NCBI RefSeq assembly: GCF_902148855.1
Contig: NC_043974.1
Coordinates: 21,763,950-21,827,949, forward strand
From: Sphaeramia orbicularis
Taxonomy: Eukaryota > Chordata > Actinopteri > Kurtiformes > Apogonidae
Length of the DNA: 64,000 bases
Direction of reading: 5' to 3'
Shown piece by piece: positions 45,172 to 58,047 of the stretch. Below the pieces are notes generated by a model. It was not told the DNA's origin. It was given only the letters and a program-made list of their open reading frames with translations, and did not search any database. The position numbers and the translations under genes are program-made. Numbering within the stretch: the stretch's first letter is position 1; each line of letters starts with the position of its first letter.

Positions 45172-45703
45172 CCCATAAAGACCCAAGCATCCACCATCTA
45201 CCAAAATCATCTGCTGATACAAAATGTTAAATACCTGTTGATCCACTCATCCATGTATATAATTTGTGTAAAATGCAGTTTGTCATCTTTTCATGGTCAT
45301 CAGATATGACCCATTTGGATGTTCAGAGGCTCCATAGTGGAACATAGAAACACCGTCATCTTCTACAACATAGATTCACCAGTAAAACCAATGGAGTCTG
45401 ATCAATGACAGTGGATGGAGACACTTGGTTCATGTTCAGTTAACGATAGATTTTGCTGAAAAAGTCACTTTTTCTTCAGTTTTCTCTATTTTTGATATAA
45501 TAACCCTCAACTTTACTGTGAGTTTTCATGAACATCTACATGATTAGTAAATTAACGATGGAAAATACCAGATTTTTATTGAAAAAAAACAAGATACAGA
45601 ATATAATATTACAATAAATTGTGATAAACCACTTAAGGATGGTTAAATATAAAGAAAAGTTCATTCGGGAAATGCCGAAAATGTCACACTGGGTCCTTAT
45701 GGG
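45172..45703. mobile_element. TTAA-flanked MITE, CCCATAAAGACCCA family, copy 1
   Basis: TTAA at 45168-45171 and 45704-45707. Ends CCCATAAAGACCCAAGC and CACTGGGTCCTTATGGG. 532 bp, uninterrupted, non-coding. The second copy at 56244-58756 is swollen by insertions. Confidence 0.85.
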
Positions 45704-45777
45704 TTAAGCACCAAATCACAACAAAAGTTATCTCATGACACTTTACATATAGAGTTGGTCAAAACCAGACTCTAAGC

Positions 45778-46479
45778 CACAGGTGTCAAACATGTGGCCC
45801 GGGGGCCAAAACCAGCCCGCCAAAGGGTCCAATCCGGCCCCTGGGATGAATTTATAAAATGCGAATATTATAATGACAACATTAAAAATCAAGGATGTGA
45901 AAATCATTTTAGGTCAATTCAATCTGAAGTGGGTCAGACCAGTAAAATACAATCATAAAAACCTGTAAATAATGAAAAACGCTCATTTTTGTCTTTGTTT
46001 TAGTGCAAAAAAAAAAAGTAAAATTACACAAAAATGTTTATATTTACAGACTTTCCTTTTACAAAAAATGTGAATAACCTGAACAAATATAAACAATATG
46101 AAATGTCTTAAGAGAAGTATGTAAAATTTTACCAATATTCTGCCTGTTACCAAATATTTTGTGTATTTGTAGATCCACTGTGATCTGTATGTTGAGATGC
46201 ACATGTATAAATGATAAACTGAGGTGTAATATTATTAAAATTACACTTATTTTTCTTAAGAATTTTCAGGTTCATGTTATGTTGAAGTACACTTTGTAGA
46301 TGTAAACATTTTCATTAAAGAATTTTACTTTTTTCAGTCAAAAACATAGAGAAAACTGTTGTGTTGACATTATTTATAAGTTCTTGTCCCATTATTTATA
46401 TTATTTTACCGGTCCGGCCCACTTCAGATCATATTAGGCTAAATGTGGCCCCTGAACTAAAATGAGTTTGACACCCCTG
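45778..46479. mobile_element. hAT-type MITE, CAGGTGTCAAAC family
   Basis: Exact 8-bp duplication CTCTAAGC (45770-45777 and 46480-46487). Ends CACAGGTGTCAAACATG and TTTGACACCCCTG. 702 bp, uninterrupted; the best reference copy in the window. Confidence 0.9.
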
Positions 46480-46616
46480 CTCTAAGCCAATTTACAGAAA
46501 CCCAACAGAATATTTGGGGGAATATGTTGCTTATTGTTTGCTTAATGTTGAGTATATTGTTAATTGTGTAATATAAAGTTCATATAAAGATATTATTAAA
46601 AAAACAAAAACAAAAA

Positions 46617-47773
46617 ACAATCAAGGATTTACACACCAATATGATCTAAAGTTGGTCAGAACAGTAAAATACTATCATAATTGCCTGCAAATAATGACAA
46701 CTCCAAGGATTTCTCTTCATGTTAGTGTAAAAAAAGTAAAATTACATGAAAATTTTGACATTTATAAACTATTCTTTCACAAAAAATGTGAATAACCTGA
46801 ACAAATATAAACAACCTGAAATGTCTTAAGAAAAATAAATGCATTTTCACCAATATTCTGCCTGTTATTAAATGTTTTGTGTACTTGCAGATCCACTGTG
46901 ATCTCTAAGTTGGAATGTACATGTGTAAATGATAAACTGAGGCAGAATATTGTTAAAATTGCACTTATTTTTCCTAAGACAGGGGTGTCAAACTCATTTT
47001 AGTTCAGGGGCCGCATTCACCCCAATTTGATCTCCAGTGGGCCGAACCAGTAAAATAATAACAGTGAAAAAAGTAAAATTGTATTTTGATCAGGTTTACA
47101 TCTCCAAAATTTCCCTAAAAATCTTAATAACATAAACAACTTGAATTGTCTTTAGAAAAACAAGTGCAATTTTAACAATATTGTGCCTTAGTTTATCAGT
47201 TTATCATTTACACATGTGTATTACAATCACACAAAACATTTAGTAACAGGCAGAATATTGGTAAAATTGCATTTACTTTTCTAAAGACATTTCCGTTTGT
47301 TCATATTTGTTCAGGTTATTCACATTTTTTTTTATAGAAGTATAGTTTGGTAATGTAAACGTTTTCATGTAATTTTACTTTTTTACACCAAAAAACAGAG
47401 AGAATTTGGGGTTGTCATAATTTATAGGTTATAATGGATAATCTAATTGGACTGTATGTGTCTGTATGTGGAACCTGAATTAAAATGATTTTGACACCAT
47501 TGATTGTTCATGTCTTCAGTGTAATTTTTGCATTTCACAAATTCATCCAGCGGGCCGGATTTGGCCCCCAGGCTGCATGTTTGACACCTGTCTCCTAAGA
47601 GATTTCAGGTTTTTCATGTTATTTACATTTTTAAAGGATAGCATGTAGATGTAAACATTTTCATAATGTAATCTAACTTTTTTTCACTGTAATTCTTTTA
47701 TTGGTTGGGCCCACTTCTGATCATATTGGGCTGAATGCGGAACCTGAACTAAAATGAGTTTGACACCCCTGCC
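46617..47773. mobile_element. Truncated hAT-type MITE split by a younger copy of itself
   Basis: Starts inside the family sequence (CACCAATATGATCTAAAG) and ends at TTTGACACCCCTG near 47772. The first terminal end is missing. A complete copy at 46980-47592 sits inside it. Confidence 0.7.
46980..47592. mobile_element. hAT-type MITE nested in an older copy
   Basis: Exact 8-bp duplication TCCTAAGA (46972-46979 and 47593-47600). Ends CAGGGGTGTCAAACTC and TTTGACACCTGTC. Confidence 0.87.
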
Positions 47774-48088
47774 ATAGAGGGTCTTTAAGGACAATGTCAT
47801 ACTTCACTGTTCTGTATGAAGAGCAGCTTTGACAGATTCTCACAATAAAATTACTGAATAAAATCTCCACTGAGCTTAGATCGACTTGAGCCAATGTATG
47901 AGGCACAAGGTCAGGCTGCCTGTCCATCATTGGTTTTTGTCTATGACGATTATGACGATGATTGTCTCTGATTGGATGACGGTCTATCCAATTACATCCA
48001 CAGACCAGACCTGTTAAATCTATTCAACATCAAAAATGAACCGAGAGGGTCTGGACTAGTTCTCATTCAAGACTTGAAGTACTTATGG

Positions 48089-49207
48089 CACAGGTGCCAA
48101 ACATGCGGCCCGGGAGCCAAATCCGGCCCACCAAAGGGTCCATTCCGGCCCTTGGGATCAATTTGTGAAATGCAAAAATTACACTAAAATATGAACAATC
48201 CTTTTAGTTCAGGTTCCACATTCAGACGAATTCAATCTCAAGTGGGTCAGACCAGTAAAATACAGGAGGTCCTCAGGTTACGCGGTACTCGACCTACGCT
48301 GTTTCGACTTTACGACGCCTGAGTCTCGTCCGCCGTTTTGTCTCCAGCCCCATAGTGTAGAGTGTCTGTGTTTGTGCTCTGTAATTTTCTCGGTATCCTC
48401 GCCTTTTTCACCCTCCTTTTTCACATCATGGCCCCAAAAAAGAAAGCAGGATCTTCTAGCGATGCTGGTCCTGCCAAGAGGAAAGCCATTACGATGGAAA
48501 CGAAGCTGGACATCATCAAAAGGTCGGAGAAAGGTGAGACGCCGACGAACATCGGTAAAGCCTAACGCTTCAGTCGGTCGACCGTGGCAACCATTATTAA
48601 GGACAGGGGGTATTAAAGGGTTAATTCCGACTTACGCGGAAATTCGGGTTACGTCGCCAGCGTAGGAACGGTACTCGTTCGTAACCTGAGGACCTCCTGT
48701 ACTATCATAATAACATAAAAATAATGACAACTCCAAATTGTTCTCTTTGTAAATGTAAACATTTTCATGTATTTACACTAAAACAAAGTATAATTTTGCT
48801 AAAAATGAGAATAACCTGAACAAATATGAACAACCTGAAATGTCTTAAGAGAAGTAAGTACAATTTTAACAATATTCTCCCTGATATAAAATGTTTTGCA
48901 TATTTGTTGATCCACTGTATCTATAAGTCATAATGAACATGTGTAAATGATAAACTGAGGCATAATATTGTTAAAATTACACTTATTTTTTCAGTTTGTT
49001 CATGTTATTCACATCTTTTGAAAGGATAGTTTGTAGATGTAAACCTTTTCATAATGTAAATTTACTGTTTTCACTCTAAAACATAGAGTAAAGTTTGGAA
49101 TTGACATTATTTATATATTATTATGTTATTATTTTACTGGTTCAGCCCACTGCAGATCAAATTTAGTTGAATGTGGCCCATGAACTAAAATGAGTTTGAC
49201 ACCCCTG
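48089..49207. mobile_element. hAT-type MITE split by a Tigger-like element
   Basis: Ends CACAGGTGCCAAACATG and TTTGACACCCCTG. Flanks ACTTATGG and ACTTCAGG match at 6 of 8, so this is an older copy. Contains the pogo-type insertion at 48263-48699. Confidence 0.75.
48263..48699 (+). mobile_element. Tigger/pogo-like non-autonomous DNA transposon
   Basis: TA duplication (48261-48262, 48700-48701). Ends CAGGAGGTCCTCAGGTTACG and CGTAACCTGAGGACCTCCTG are perfect 20-bp inverted repeats. Inside, ATG at 48428 opens MAPKKKAGSSSDAGPAKRKA, then METKLDIIKRSEKGETPTNI and a stop at 48563-48565. A further stretch matches STVATIIKD. This is the N-terminal CENP-B/Psq-type helix-turn-helix of a Tigger transposase; the catalytic part is deleted. 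437 bp. Confidence 0.85.
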
Positions 49208-51420
49208 ACTTCAGGTGTTAACAGCACAGTAGACCAGTAGATGTCAGTATAAACAAAGAAACAAAAAAATAATAATAAAACAAAGGCATAAAAATGCAAA
49301 ATTGACCCAGTTTCTTTTTAATTCTTTTTACTTTAGTACTGACAGTGAACAGACATACCGATGGAAAAGGACAGACTGGTATCAGTTCATCACTAGACCA
49401 TTTCCCTTGTACTTCTGCTTTTCTTGCTCTCTCTTCTGTTCAGGTTTTAACACTGTAACACCCTTCAGTTTTCTCATACACTTCCAGTGTTAGTGTCAAC
49501 AAGTTTGTATAACTAGTAGATTTCAGAAATAGGCAGAAGAAGCCTATTTTTTTTATTCCAGGATTAACTTCCTGAAGTCAGTTTTTAAGAACATGCATAC
49601 CTAAAAAAAAAGGAGAAAAATGCCATAAATAGATGCTTTCTCTAAACTTTACATGGATACAAACAATAAGACTCATCTTAAAGTTTAATTGAGCATCTTT
49701 ATGCATTACAACAGTACTATAACTGAAATTGAAGGACATTCATTCATTAGCTTTTAATCAGTGAGTGACATGTTTGTTTTTTTATGCTGTTTTTAACAGA
49801 TTTTAATGTGTCTTTGTTTTTATGATGGTTGTATGTTGTTGTTCTTAGCCCGCTTAACACCCTGTGTTATCACTAGTTTTATTTACTTATTTAATCCCTT
49901 GTTTTATGTTTGGTATATGGCACTTTGGCCAACTGTAAAGTTCTTAAAGTGCTTTATAAATAAAGTTGGTATGATATGGTATATATTATTACAGCCTAGT
50001 CTCAGTACTCAGTTGTTCATCCCACTGCTGGTGAAGTTAGTGAAATTAATGGTCATTTTGTAGAGTTTGACACCCACATGATCCAAGAAGGGACCCATCT
50101 GTAGGTGTTTTTGATACCTGCTGCATCTATAATATAATAAGGAAACTGATTTCTTGGGAAAACTCTATTTCAAAAAAAAAAAAAAAAAAATTGCTGGCAT
50201 ATATTAAAGCAGGAAACAGAATGATTATTAAATGCTAGTTCACTCAAATCTCAACACAAAATGATAATAATGACATGTACTCTTTAAATTGGAACTCTCA
50301 TTTCCATACTGAAAGTTTCTTCTCAGAGACCAACAGATTTAATGGGTTTTATTTCTATCGGTAACCTGACTCATGGATGTTTTATCTAATTGAGTTGGTT
50401 TGACAGTCTCTTAGAAAGACTTCAGGTTCTTTTTGAGGTTTGCAACTTCCTATTGCTGAACCTAGACGCCCAGAAGGCTGGTACAGTTTCATACAGTGCC
50501 ATAACATGACACAAACTGGCTCACATCACACATCTCACAACAGAGCAACGGGTGGGTGATTTTACTTTTTTTTTTTATTAAATCTTTTTTTTTTAATTGC
50601 AGAGGAGAGAATTTGCAGGTTTGTAGAGGGGGTTTAATAACAGGCGATATTGAGAGGCAGTTAGTTTTAGTAGCTATTTCAAAATTAGTATCCTGCACTT
50701 GGACTCATAATTTATGTTGAAATATAATTTAATTTGATTTAAAGGATCAGTTTGACATGTTGTTGCTGTTTTGGTTCTTGCAGAAGAATGTGGAGTTTAA
50801 ACTCAGCTGCGCATTTGCTCATAACCACAAATAGCTGGTTAGAATGCAAACCAACATGTTGTCACACTGTGCTAAAATAGGTATGATTTCAGTATCCTTT
50901 TTGAAATGTGAATGCTAAATCCTCATCTTCTGATTTGCATTCTTTACAAATGTTTGTGTATTTAATAATCTAATTAATTTAATTAATTCAACAGAGTGAT
51001 AAATGTATTATAACCCCTGCAGAAATTAGTGTTATTTCATTATAATGTGTAAAAATATTTTAAAAAATAGTGTAAAAAATATGTTTGTGTTGTTATTGCA
51101 TAAACAAACAATTCTGAAAGGACCTTGAAAGAAATTGCAGAGAGGATGTGGGGAATGGTGGTGATCTGACAAGATAAGAATGTCTACAAATGAAGGTCTT
51201 GTAGTGGTTGCACAAATTCGAAGTTTATTTTTTGAGAGATGATGAAGCAGACTCTGTTGAAATGCATAGAAATTTGGCAAACAAATTAATATTTTCCATA
51301 GTGGTAATGAGAATGACATTTGCAGGCATGATGCAGTTACACCTGGTTTATGGCACTGATGTAAATGTTACCACAGGCAGAATGAATGGAAGGATAGTGA
51401 TAACAAATGATTCTACGAGT
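49208..51420. other. Mostly unrecognised; one LINE 3' tail
   Basis: Non-coding AT-rich sequence. About 49800-49985 ends AAAGTGCTTTATAAATAAAG followed by GGTATGATATGG, the 3' tail of a LINE or LINE-dependent element in plus orientation. No gene evidence. Confidence 0.5.
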
Positions 51421-51476
51421 ATGCACTACCAGTCAAAAGTTTGGACTCACCTGGTTTTTCTTTATTTTCATGACTA

Positions 51477-53093
51477 CACTGTAAGACCGGATAGTTGAGT
51501 TTACTTAAAAAAATCTCAGATAACTCGTTGCGTTAAAAAATGTAAGTAATGAGTAATGAAAACTGGAGTGTATTAAACTTAAATGCTTGATTTGAATGGA
51601 ATTGCTACATTGAACAAAAATATAAATGCACCACTTTTGTTTTTGTTCCCATTTTTCATGAGCTGAACTCAAAGATCTAAAACTTTTTCTGTGTACACAC
51701 AAAGTTTATTTCTCTCAAATATTGTTCACAAATCTGTCTAAATTTGTGTTAGTGAGCACTTCTTCTTTGCTGAGATAATCCATCCACCTCACAGGTGTGG
51801 CATATCAAGATGCTGATTAGACAGCAGGATTTTTGCACAGGTGTGACTTAGGCTGGCCACAATAAAAGGCCACTCCAAAATGTGCAGTTTTATCACACAG
51901 CACAATACCACAGATGTCACAAGTTTTGAGGGAATATGCAATTGGCATGCTGACTTCAGGAATCTCCACCAGAGCTTTTGCCTGTGAATTGAATGTTCAT
52001 TTCTCTACCATAAGCCATCTCCAAAGCTGTTTCAGAGAATTCATGAAGAAGACTGTGCGAGGAAAATGGTGGTCACACCAAATACTGACTGGTTTTCTGA
52101 CCCCCCTGGACCACCCAATACAGTAAAAGTGCACATTTTAGAGTGGCCTTTTATTGTGGCCAGCCTAAGTCACACCGGTGCAATAATCCTGCTGTCTAAT
52201 CAGCATCTTGATATGCCACACCTATGAGGTGGATGGATTATCTCAGCAAAGGACAAAGGAGAAGTGCTCACTAACACAGATTTAGACAAATTTATGAACA
52301 ATATTTGAGAGAAATAGGCCTTTTGTGTACATAGAAAAAGTTTTAGATCTTTGAGTTCAGCTCATGAAAAATGGGAGCAAAAACAAAAGTGGTGCGTTTA
52401 TATTTTTGTTCAGTGTATTTTAAGTACAACACACTAAATGCCAAGTTAATTGAACTTTAAATTTGTTGCAATGTCAATTGCTTTGTATAATCATTAGATT
52501 TAATATCATCAGTTCATTATTCTCAATCTCAAATTGATTTAGGTTAAAATCTTTTGCAATATAAAGTGCTTTGTATAATTATTCAACTTACTATATTGTA
52601 GCATGGATGGAGGTTTGCTCAATCTACCAGTACAGAAAATGCTTTAGATTTGGATAAGGCAGTAAGATTTGCATTGCTAAATAACAATGTGAGATGAACA
52701 GGAAAGCTATTGTTGGGCCTATGGCTCTGACTCATGGTGCAGCTCTGCAAAAATGCAAAAACACACACAAAAAGGCCAATAAACACTGCCATACACACAT
52801 TAAGTCAAAATGAACACTAACACCACAACCCCGCTGAACCCCTGCACATAAAAAAAAACACATTTTCAACAACACGACCAATACCCACAATGCAATGCAG
52901 AGATAAAAAGGTGTTGTCATGACTAAAACTTAGTGATTTAAATCCATTCAACTTCAACTTTTTCGTACTTTCAACTATGTCTACAAATTAGTAGAATATA
53001 CTTAACATTTTATAGTAATGTCATAAAACTTAAATCATTTAAGTACATTGTATGTAAAGCATTTTAGTGAATACAACTTCCGGGCTTACAGTG
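51477..53093. mobile_element. Tc1/mariner-type MITE, CACTGTAAGMCCGGA family
   Basis: TA duplication at 51475-51476 and 53094-53095. Ends CACTGTAAGACCGGATAG and ACTTCCGGGCTTACAGTG. It contains the element at 51608-52415. Confidence 0.78.
51608..52415. mobile_element. Tc1-like element with long inverted repeats
   Basis: TA duplication at 51606-51607 and 52416-52417. Left end CATTGAACAAAAATATAAAT, right end ATATTTTTGTTCAGTG. Arms match for about 300 bp, including CACTTTTGTTTTTG, GAGCTGAACTCAAAGATC and AGGCCACTC. The centre keeps a short frame with GISTRAFACELNVHFSTISH, a transposase-like helix-turn-helix piece. Confidence 0.83.
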
Positions 53094-53237
53094 TATTTCC
53101 ATTGTAGATTCTCACTGAAGGTATCAAAACTATGAATAAACACATATGAAATTATGTAGTTAAAAAAAGTGTGACATAACTCAAATCATGTTTTATATTT
53201 TAGATTCCTCAAAATAGCCACGTTTTGATTTTAGAAT

Positions 53238-53414
53238 AGAATAGATCTTTATTGTCACTGTCACAGGAACAATGAACATCAGTTTAGCAGCTCAGTTCAA
53301 TTTGGCAGCAAAACCCTTAGTGTAAAAGGCACTGTATAAAAAATCACAGTGGTAAGAAAAGTGAACTGCGCAAGGGCTTCAGAATAAAATATTAATACGC
53401 ATGTGCTATTAAAG
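53238..53414 (-). mobile_element. LINE 3' fragment, reversed
   Basis: AATAGATCTTTATTGTCACT followed by GTCACAGGAACAATGAACA, the usual 3' end of a fish non-LTR element read backwards. Heavily truncated. Confidence 0.5.
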
Positions 53415-53784
53415 CAGTGTTTTTCAACCTTGGGGTCGGGACCCCATGTGGAGTCGCCTGAAATTCAAATGGGGTCGCCTGAAATTTCGAGTAATTCATC
53501 AAAATAAAAATAAAAACTTACTAATAAAAAAATCTATGGTGAGTTAAGAGAGACAGTCACAATACATAAAAGACATGACAAACTGTGGAGCTGAAACTGA
53601 AGCACTGTGGTACTGTTTACCTTTCAAACGTTCATTGTGGTCAGTTTCAGATGCTGCAGCTCTTTCATAATTCATAGTTTGAGTTCTTGTTAGTTCAGTA
53701 TTAATTGTCAGCCTTGTAAATCCAAGCTGGACTGACTGTACATATCCTGACCAAGGAAAATCAAATTGTCACTTTGTGCAGTAA

Positions 53785-54240
53785 CACTGGTCTACAAGGA
53801 AAATGCTTCCAGAATAAAAGTAATGAAATTTTACCACATGAGAGTCACTGATAAAGAAAAATCAAGTCAAAAATGCTGGTTGGCTGAACTTTCCAAGATA
53901 CAGCCTTGGGTCAAAATGAGAAACTCAAGAATTAATGAGAGAATGGGTTTGACTCAAAAGGAGTATTTGTCTCAGAGCTACAAGATCTACTTCAAAACAC
54001 TGTCTGCACATTAGAATACATTCACTTTACAGGTTCTATTTACTGGAAGATTTATAAAACTATTATATAAATGTACATAAACCAATATATATGTGTAGTA
54101 ACACTTAATCATATACCTTGAAAACATCAGCAAATCGGCACTTTTGTCATTTATTTTCCAATTAATCTTATTAAAATACGTAACATTTAGCACATTTAAT
54201 GTCTGAAGCAAATCATTTCTAAAAAAATTGTAGACCAGTG
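53785..54240. mobile_element. Harbinger-type MITE, second copy
   Basis: 3-bp duplication TAA (53782-53784, 54241-54243). Ends CACTGGTCTACAAGG and AATTGTAGACCAGTG. 456 bp, uninterrupted. Confidence 0.83.
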
Positions 54241-54350
54241 TAATCTACACCTGGCTTTTCTGCCTCCGTCCATAATAATATATATTATATAGACTAAATG
54301 TCATCTAAAATTACTGTTTATTTGCGACATAGTATAGCAAACTATTACTT

Positions 54351-54441
<91 letters not shown>
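54351..54441. repeat. (GATA)n microsatellite
   Basis: About 22 perfect GATA units. Confidence 0.96.
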
Positions 54442-54443
<2 letters not shown>

Positions 54444-54620
54444 AAATTTTAGCAAAAAAAAAAAAGTCTCCATTTTGAATGTCTAGGGTCGCCAGAAATT
54501 TGTGATGTTCAAATGGGGTCACGAGCCAAAAAAGGTTGGGAACCACTGTACTAACGTAATGCTAGAACTCCTGAAATGAATAAAATACACAGAAAGAATA
54601 TGCAAAAGCTAACTCTATAC

Positions 54621-54971
54621 TAGGGCTGAATGATATGGACAAAATTTCATATCTTGATATTCATGCCAGATATCTCGATATCGATATGATACGATATGAC
54701 TACGGGTTTGGTGAAAACCAAGCATTTTTCAGAAAAATACAAACATCATAATACAAAAGAAAGTGGAAAGTGCAGTTTTATTTATAAGAACTCACTGCCA
54801 GTCCTCAACATTAACATAAAGTATGAATAAGTTAAATTTGTTGTGACTTCCAGAGCTGTACATGCAGGGCGAGCGTAGGGGAAATCGTTTATATCGTTGC
54901 TTTTTCGATATTAATATCTTGAATGTTCATATCTAGATATTGATACGATAACGATATATCTTTCAGCCCTA
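54621..54971. mobile_element. hAT-type MITE, TAGGGCTGAATGATAT family
   Basis: Exact 8-bp duplication CTCTATAC (54613-54620, 54972-54979). Ends TAGGGCTGAATGATATGG and ATATCTTTCAGCCCTA. 351 bp. Confidence 0.87.
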
Positions 54972-55290
54972 CTCTATACTACTATTATTACATTACTATT
55001 ATTACTGCTTTGCGCATTCTTAGCATTTTCTCAATGAGCTTCATGAGGTAGTCTCCTGAAATGTTTTCCAAAAGTCTTAAAGGACTTCCCAGTGATGCTG
55101 AGCATTTGTTGTTCATCTGCGGTCCATCTCATGCCATTTAAATTAGAAGGTGAGTCCAAACTTTTGACTGGTAGTGTAGATCCCACCATCATTCCTTGAA
55201 AATCATACTAAGTAAATAATAGTAAGTAGGTAATACTTACAAAAGTGTTTAACAAGATAAAAATAACACACCTTAACTCAAGAAATTTAA

Positions 55291-55756
55291 CCTTTTCATG
55301 CACAAATTATGAGAACCTTAATCAAATTTTTTCCCTGACTGTTTTCATTTCTCTTTAATCATGAAAAAAAACACTGTGATTGAAAAATTTCTTATGAAAA
55401 TGAATAAAATTTAAAAAAAAAAAAAAAAAAGTTAAATACATTAAAAAAAAATTCTGATTAACCTAATTTTCATGAAGTTGCAAAAATGTCCACTCAGCTG
55501 GACACCATGCATTTAATTTTTGAAGCAAAGAAACATGTATTTACTGATAAATTGTGTGAAAACTAATGGGGGGGGGGGGTATGCTCAGGGGAGACCTACA
55601 CAATGTTACCAATTCATGTCAAAAAGATATGTAATGTGTTAAAGCTTTAATAAGGATATGTGTAAAATAAATAAATAAATAAATAAAAAATCCATGAATA
55701 TATGAGAACAGCTGTAGAATAACTGTCCACTGTAGTGACCAGTATACATGAAAGGG
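55291..55756 (-). mobile_element. TTAA-flanked MITE, CCCTTTCATGCA family, copy a4
   Basis: Reverse copy; TTAA at 55287-55290 and 55757-55760. Ends CCTTTTCATGCAC and ATACATGAAAGGG. Shorter than other copies and with poly-A and poly-G tracts inside. Confidence 0.75.
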
Positions 55757-56387
55757 TTAATTAATTCACAACATAAATACAACATAAAATGAAGGCTTAG
55801 ATTTTTCTCTGTAAAATTTAGGACGTGCATAAATACACTAGAAAATCGAGAATGACATAGTCAAACCAATATGAAATACTAATTTAAACTGCAATTAAAA
55901 TCATAGAAATACCAAAGTATAAAAGTGGGTCTTAAGAGGACTGTCAAAAATCTCAACACATTCCGAAAGCCTCATTGTGTGGGTTCTGTGGGCAATGAGT
56001 TCCATGGTTTAGTAGAACAAACTGAAAATGCACAGTTCCCTTTTACGTATTAATACGTCATTATATTAATTGTGAAACTAAGTAAAAGTAAAACATAAGT
56101 GGAAACATTTTGGGTTTCTTGACGCTGTTAGTGATTTTCTCCAATAAAATGAATACAAACACACTCGTGAACATGCTCAGATCCTTTTCATGTAACTGTG
56201 ATGCAAAAGAACTACATTTTGTCCATCATGATTTTAGCTTTAACCCATAAAGACCCAAATATCCACTGGTGACCAAAACCATCTACTGATCTTAAATGTA
56301 TAATTACTTTAGAACCACTAATCCTATCAATACAATAGAATAGTATAGAATGTCTGTATTGTCATTATACAGGTGCAACAAAATTAA

Positions 56388-57142
56388 CCCTTTCATGCAT
56401 AGTGGTCACTACAGTGGACATCTATTCTCCAGCTGTTCTCTTGTATATTCATGGGTTTCGTTGTTTTAGTTTCATATCAGCCAACACAGTGGACACCATC
56501 CCATACACTGCATTTCATACCATTACTGTAACTTTGCTGTTCTTGATAAACCTGATCTGCACTAACATGTTTTAGCGTAAGTCAATTGCTAATTGTTATT
56601 AGACTGTCATTAACAGTTGTATTACACAAAAAGTTTTTTTTTTTTTTTTTTTTTTTTTTTGCATATTATCACTATAAAATGAGTAATACCTAGTATTAGA
56701 ATATGTTAAAATGTGAGAAAACATCAGATTAGCTGCATTAAAAATGTTTTATATCATAATTTTCACACATTATATCACTTTATTTATTTTTTTATTTTTT
56801 TTTGTCACTTTAGCCACTTTAACAAACTTCTTTATATTGTTTATATTTTTATCTCTTTTTATTTTTCTATTGTATTGACACATACTATCTTGCACTGCTG
56901 TACACGCTTGAATTTCCAACTTGGGGGATCAATAAAGTATATCGTATCTTATCTATCTTACTTTCTAATGATGGGTTTTAAGTACATGTTTCTTTCCTTC
57001 AAAAATTAAACACATGGTGTCCAGCTAAGTGGACATTTTTGTAACTCCATGAAAAAAAAGTTGTTTTTTCATGCCAAAAGAGGAATAAAATTGCTCAAGA
57101 AAAATTATTGACTAAGGTTCCCAAAATTCATGCATGAAAAGG
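56388..57142 (+). mobile_element. TTAA-flanked MITE, CCCTTTCATGCA family, copy a5
   Basis: TTAA at 56384-56387 and 57143-57146. Contains a LINE 3' tail at about 56780-56962, ending CTTGGGGGATCAATAAAG plus TATCT units, inserted at an ACTTT site. Confidence 0.8.
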
Positions 57143-57753
57143 TTAAAAAAGTGCAATCATCCTAGGTGCCATAAAAAAGTATAAATAACGCATATAAAAG
57201 AGTATAAAAACTGAAATATAAAAGAAAACCCTCACAGCATAAATATCTAAAAAAAAAAAAAAAAAAAAAAGCAGCATAAAAAGTGTTACTAGAAGTATAA
57301 AAGACACATAAAACATCATCATATACTCCTGACAACATTCAGCATTCCACACAATTAATTAATGTCCAGCAGTATTCAGTGCAATTATGGCCCTGGGATA
57401 AACTTTGCGTTAAAATAATTCAGGTAAAATACAGTTTGTCATCTTTTCATGATAATCAGATATGACCCATTTGGACGTTCAGAGGCTACGTAGCGAATGT
57501 GGAAACATTGCAACATTGTTTCACCAGGATGGAGACACTTGTTTTGCATTCAGTTAATTATATATTTTACTAAACAAGCCACTTTTCTCTGTTTTTGATA
57601 TAATAACTCTCAAATGTAATCTCACCATGATGATTTAAGTACATATCAGTAAATTAAATATAGGAAAATACCTGATTTTCACTGAAAAATACAAAATACA
57701 GAGGATAATAGTGTGATAAACGGTGATAAATCACTTAAGAAATGCTAAATTAA

Positions 57754-57992
57754 CCTCCTGAGACCTAGGAAAGTACAAGTTTTGGCTTTTTTTTTAATAT
57801 TAAATTAGTTGCCTTTATCGGAAACAGCACTATGCAACAATTTTTTCAGATACATTTTTAAAATTTTTATGGTATGTCCTTTGCGGTGGACAGCGTTTTT
57901 TGTTTTTTGTTTTGGGTTTTTGTTTTTCCTATGAAGCTCTGAAACTCTTGTCCCCTATAGAGAACAAAAAAGCATTGCTGGATCTCAGGAGG
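57754..57992. mobile_element. TTAA-flanked MITE, CCTCCTGAGACC family
   Basis: TTAA at 57750-57753 and 57993-57996. Ends CCTCCTGAGACCTAG and GGATCTCAGGAGG. 239 bp. Related pieces near 34635 and 37728. Confidence 0.82.
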
Positions 57993-58018
57993 TTAAATAG
58001 AGAGAAAAAATAATTTAG

Positions 58019-58047
58019 TAGTAGTAGTAGTAGTAATAGTAGTTTTG
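58019..58047. repeat. (TAG)n microsatellite
   Basis: About nine TAG units with one variant, at the edge of a LINE fragment. Confidence 0.9.

Larger units (their letters stand above)
53415..54548. mobile_element. hAT-type element, CAGTGTTTTTCAACC family, split by a Harbinger MITE
   Basis: Ends CAGTGTTTTTCAACCTTGGG and AAGGTTGGGAACCACTG. Flanks TATTAAAG and TACTAACG match at 6 of 8. GGGGTCGCC and its relatives occur on both sides. Contains the MITE at 53785-54240 and a GATA microsatellite. Confidence 0.75.
51424..55176. mobile_element. Tc1/mariner-type MITE expanded by nested insertions
   Basis: Left end CACTACCAGTCAAAAGTTTG, right end CAAACTTTTGACTGGTAGTG then TA. The uninterrupted relative at 33458-33815 is 358 bp; here the same pieces are spread over 3.75 kb by inserts at 51477-53093, about 53238-53414, 53415-54548 and 54621-54971. 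Confidence 0.78.
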
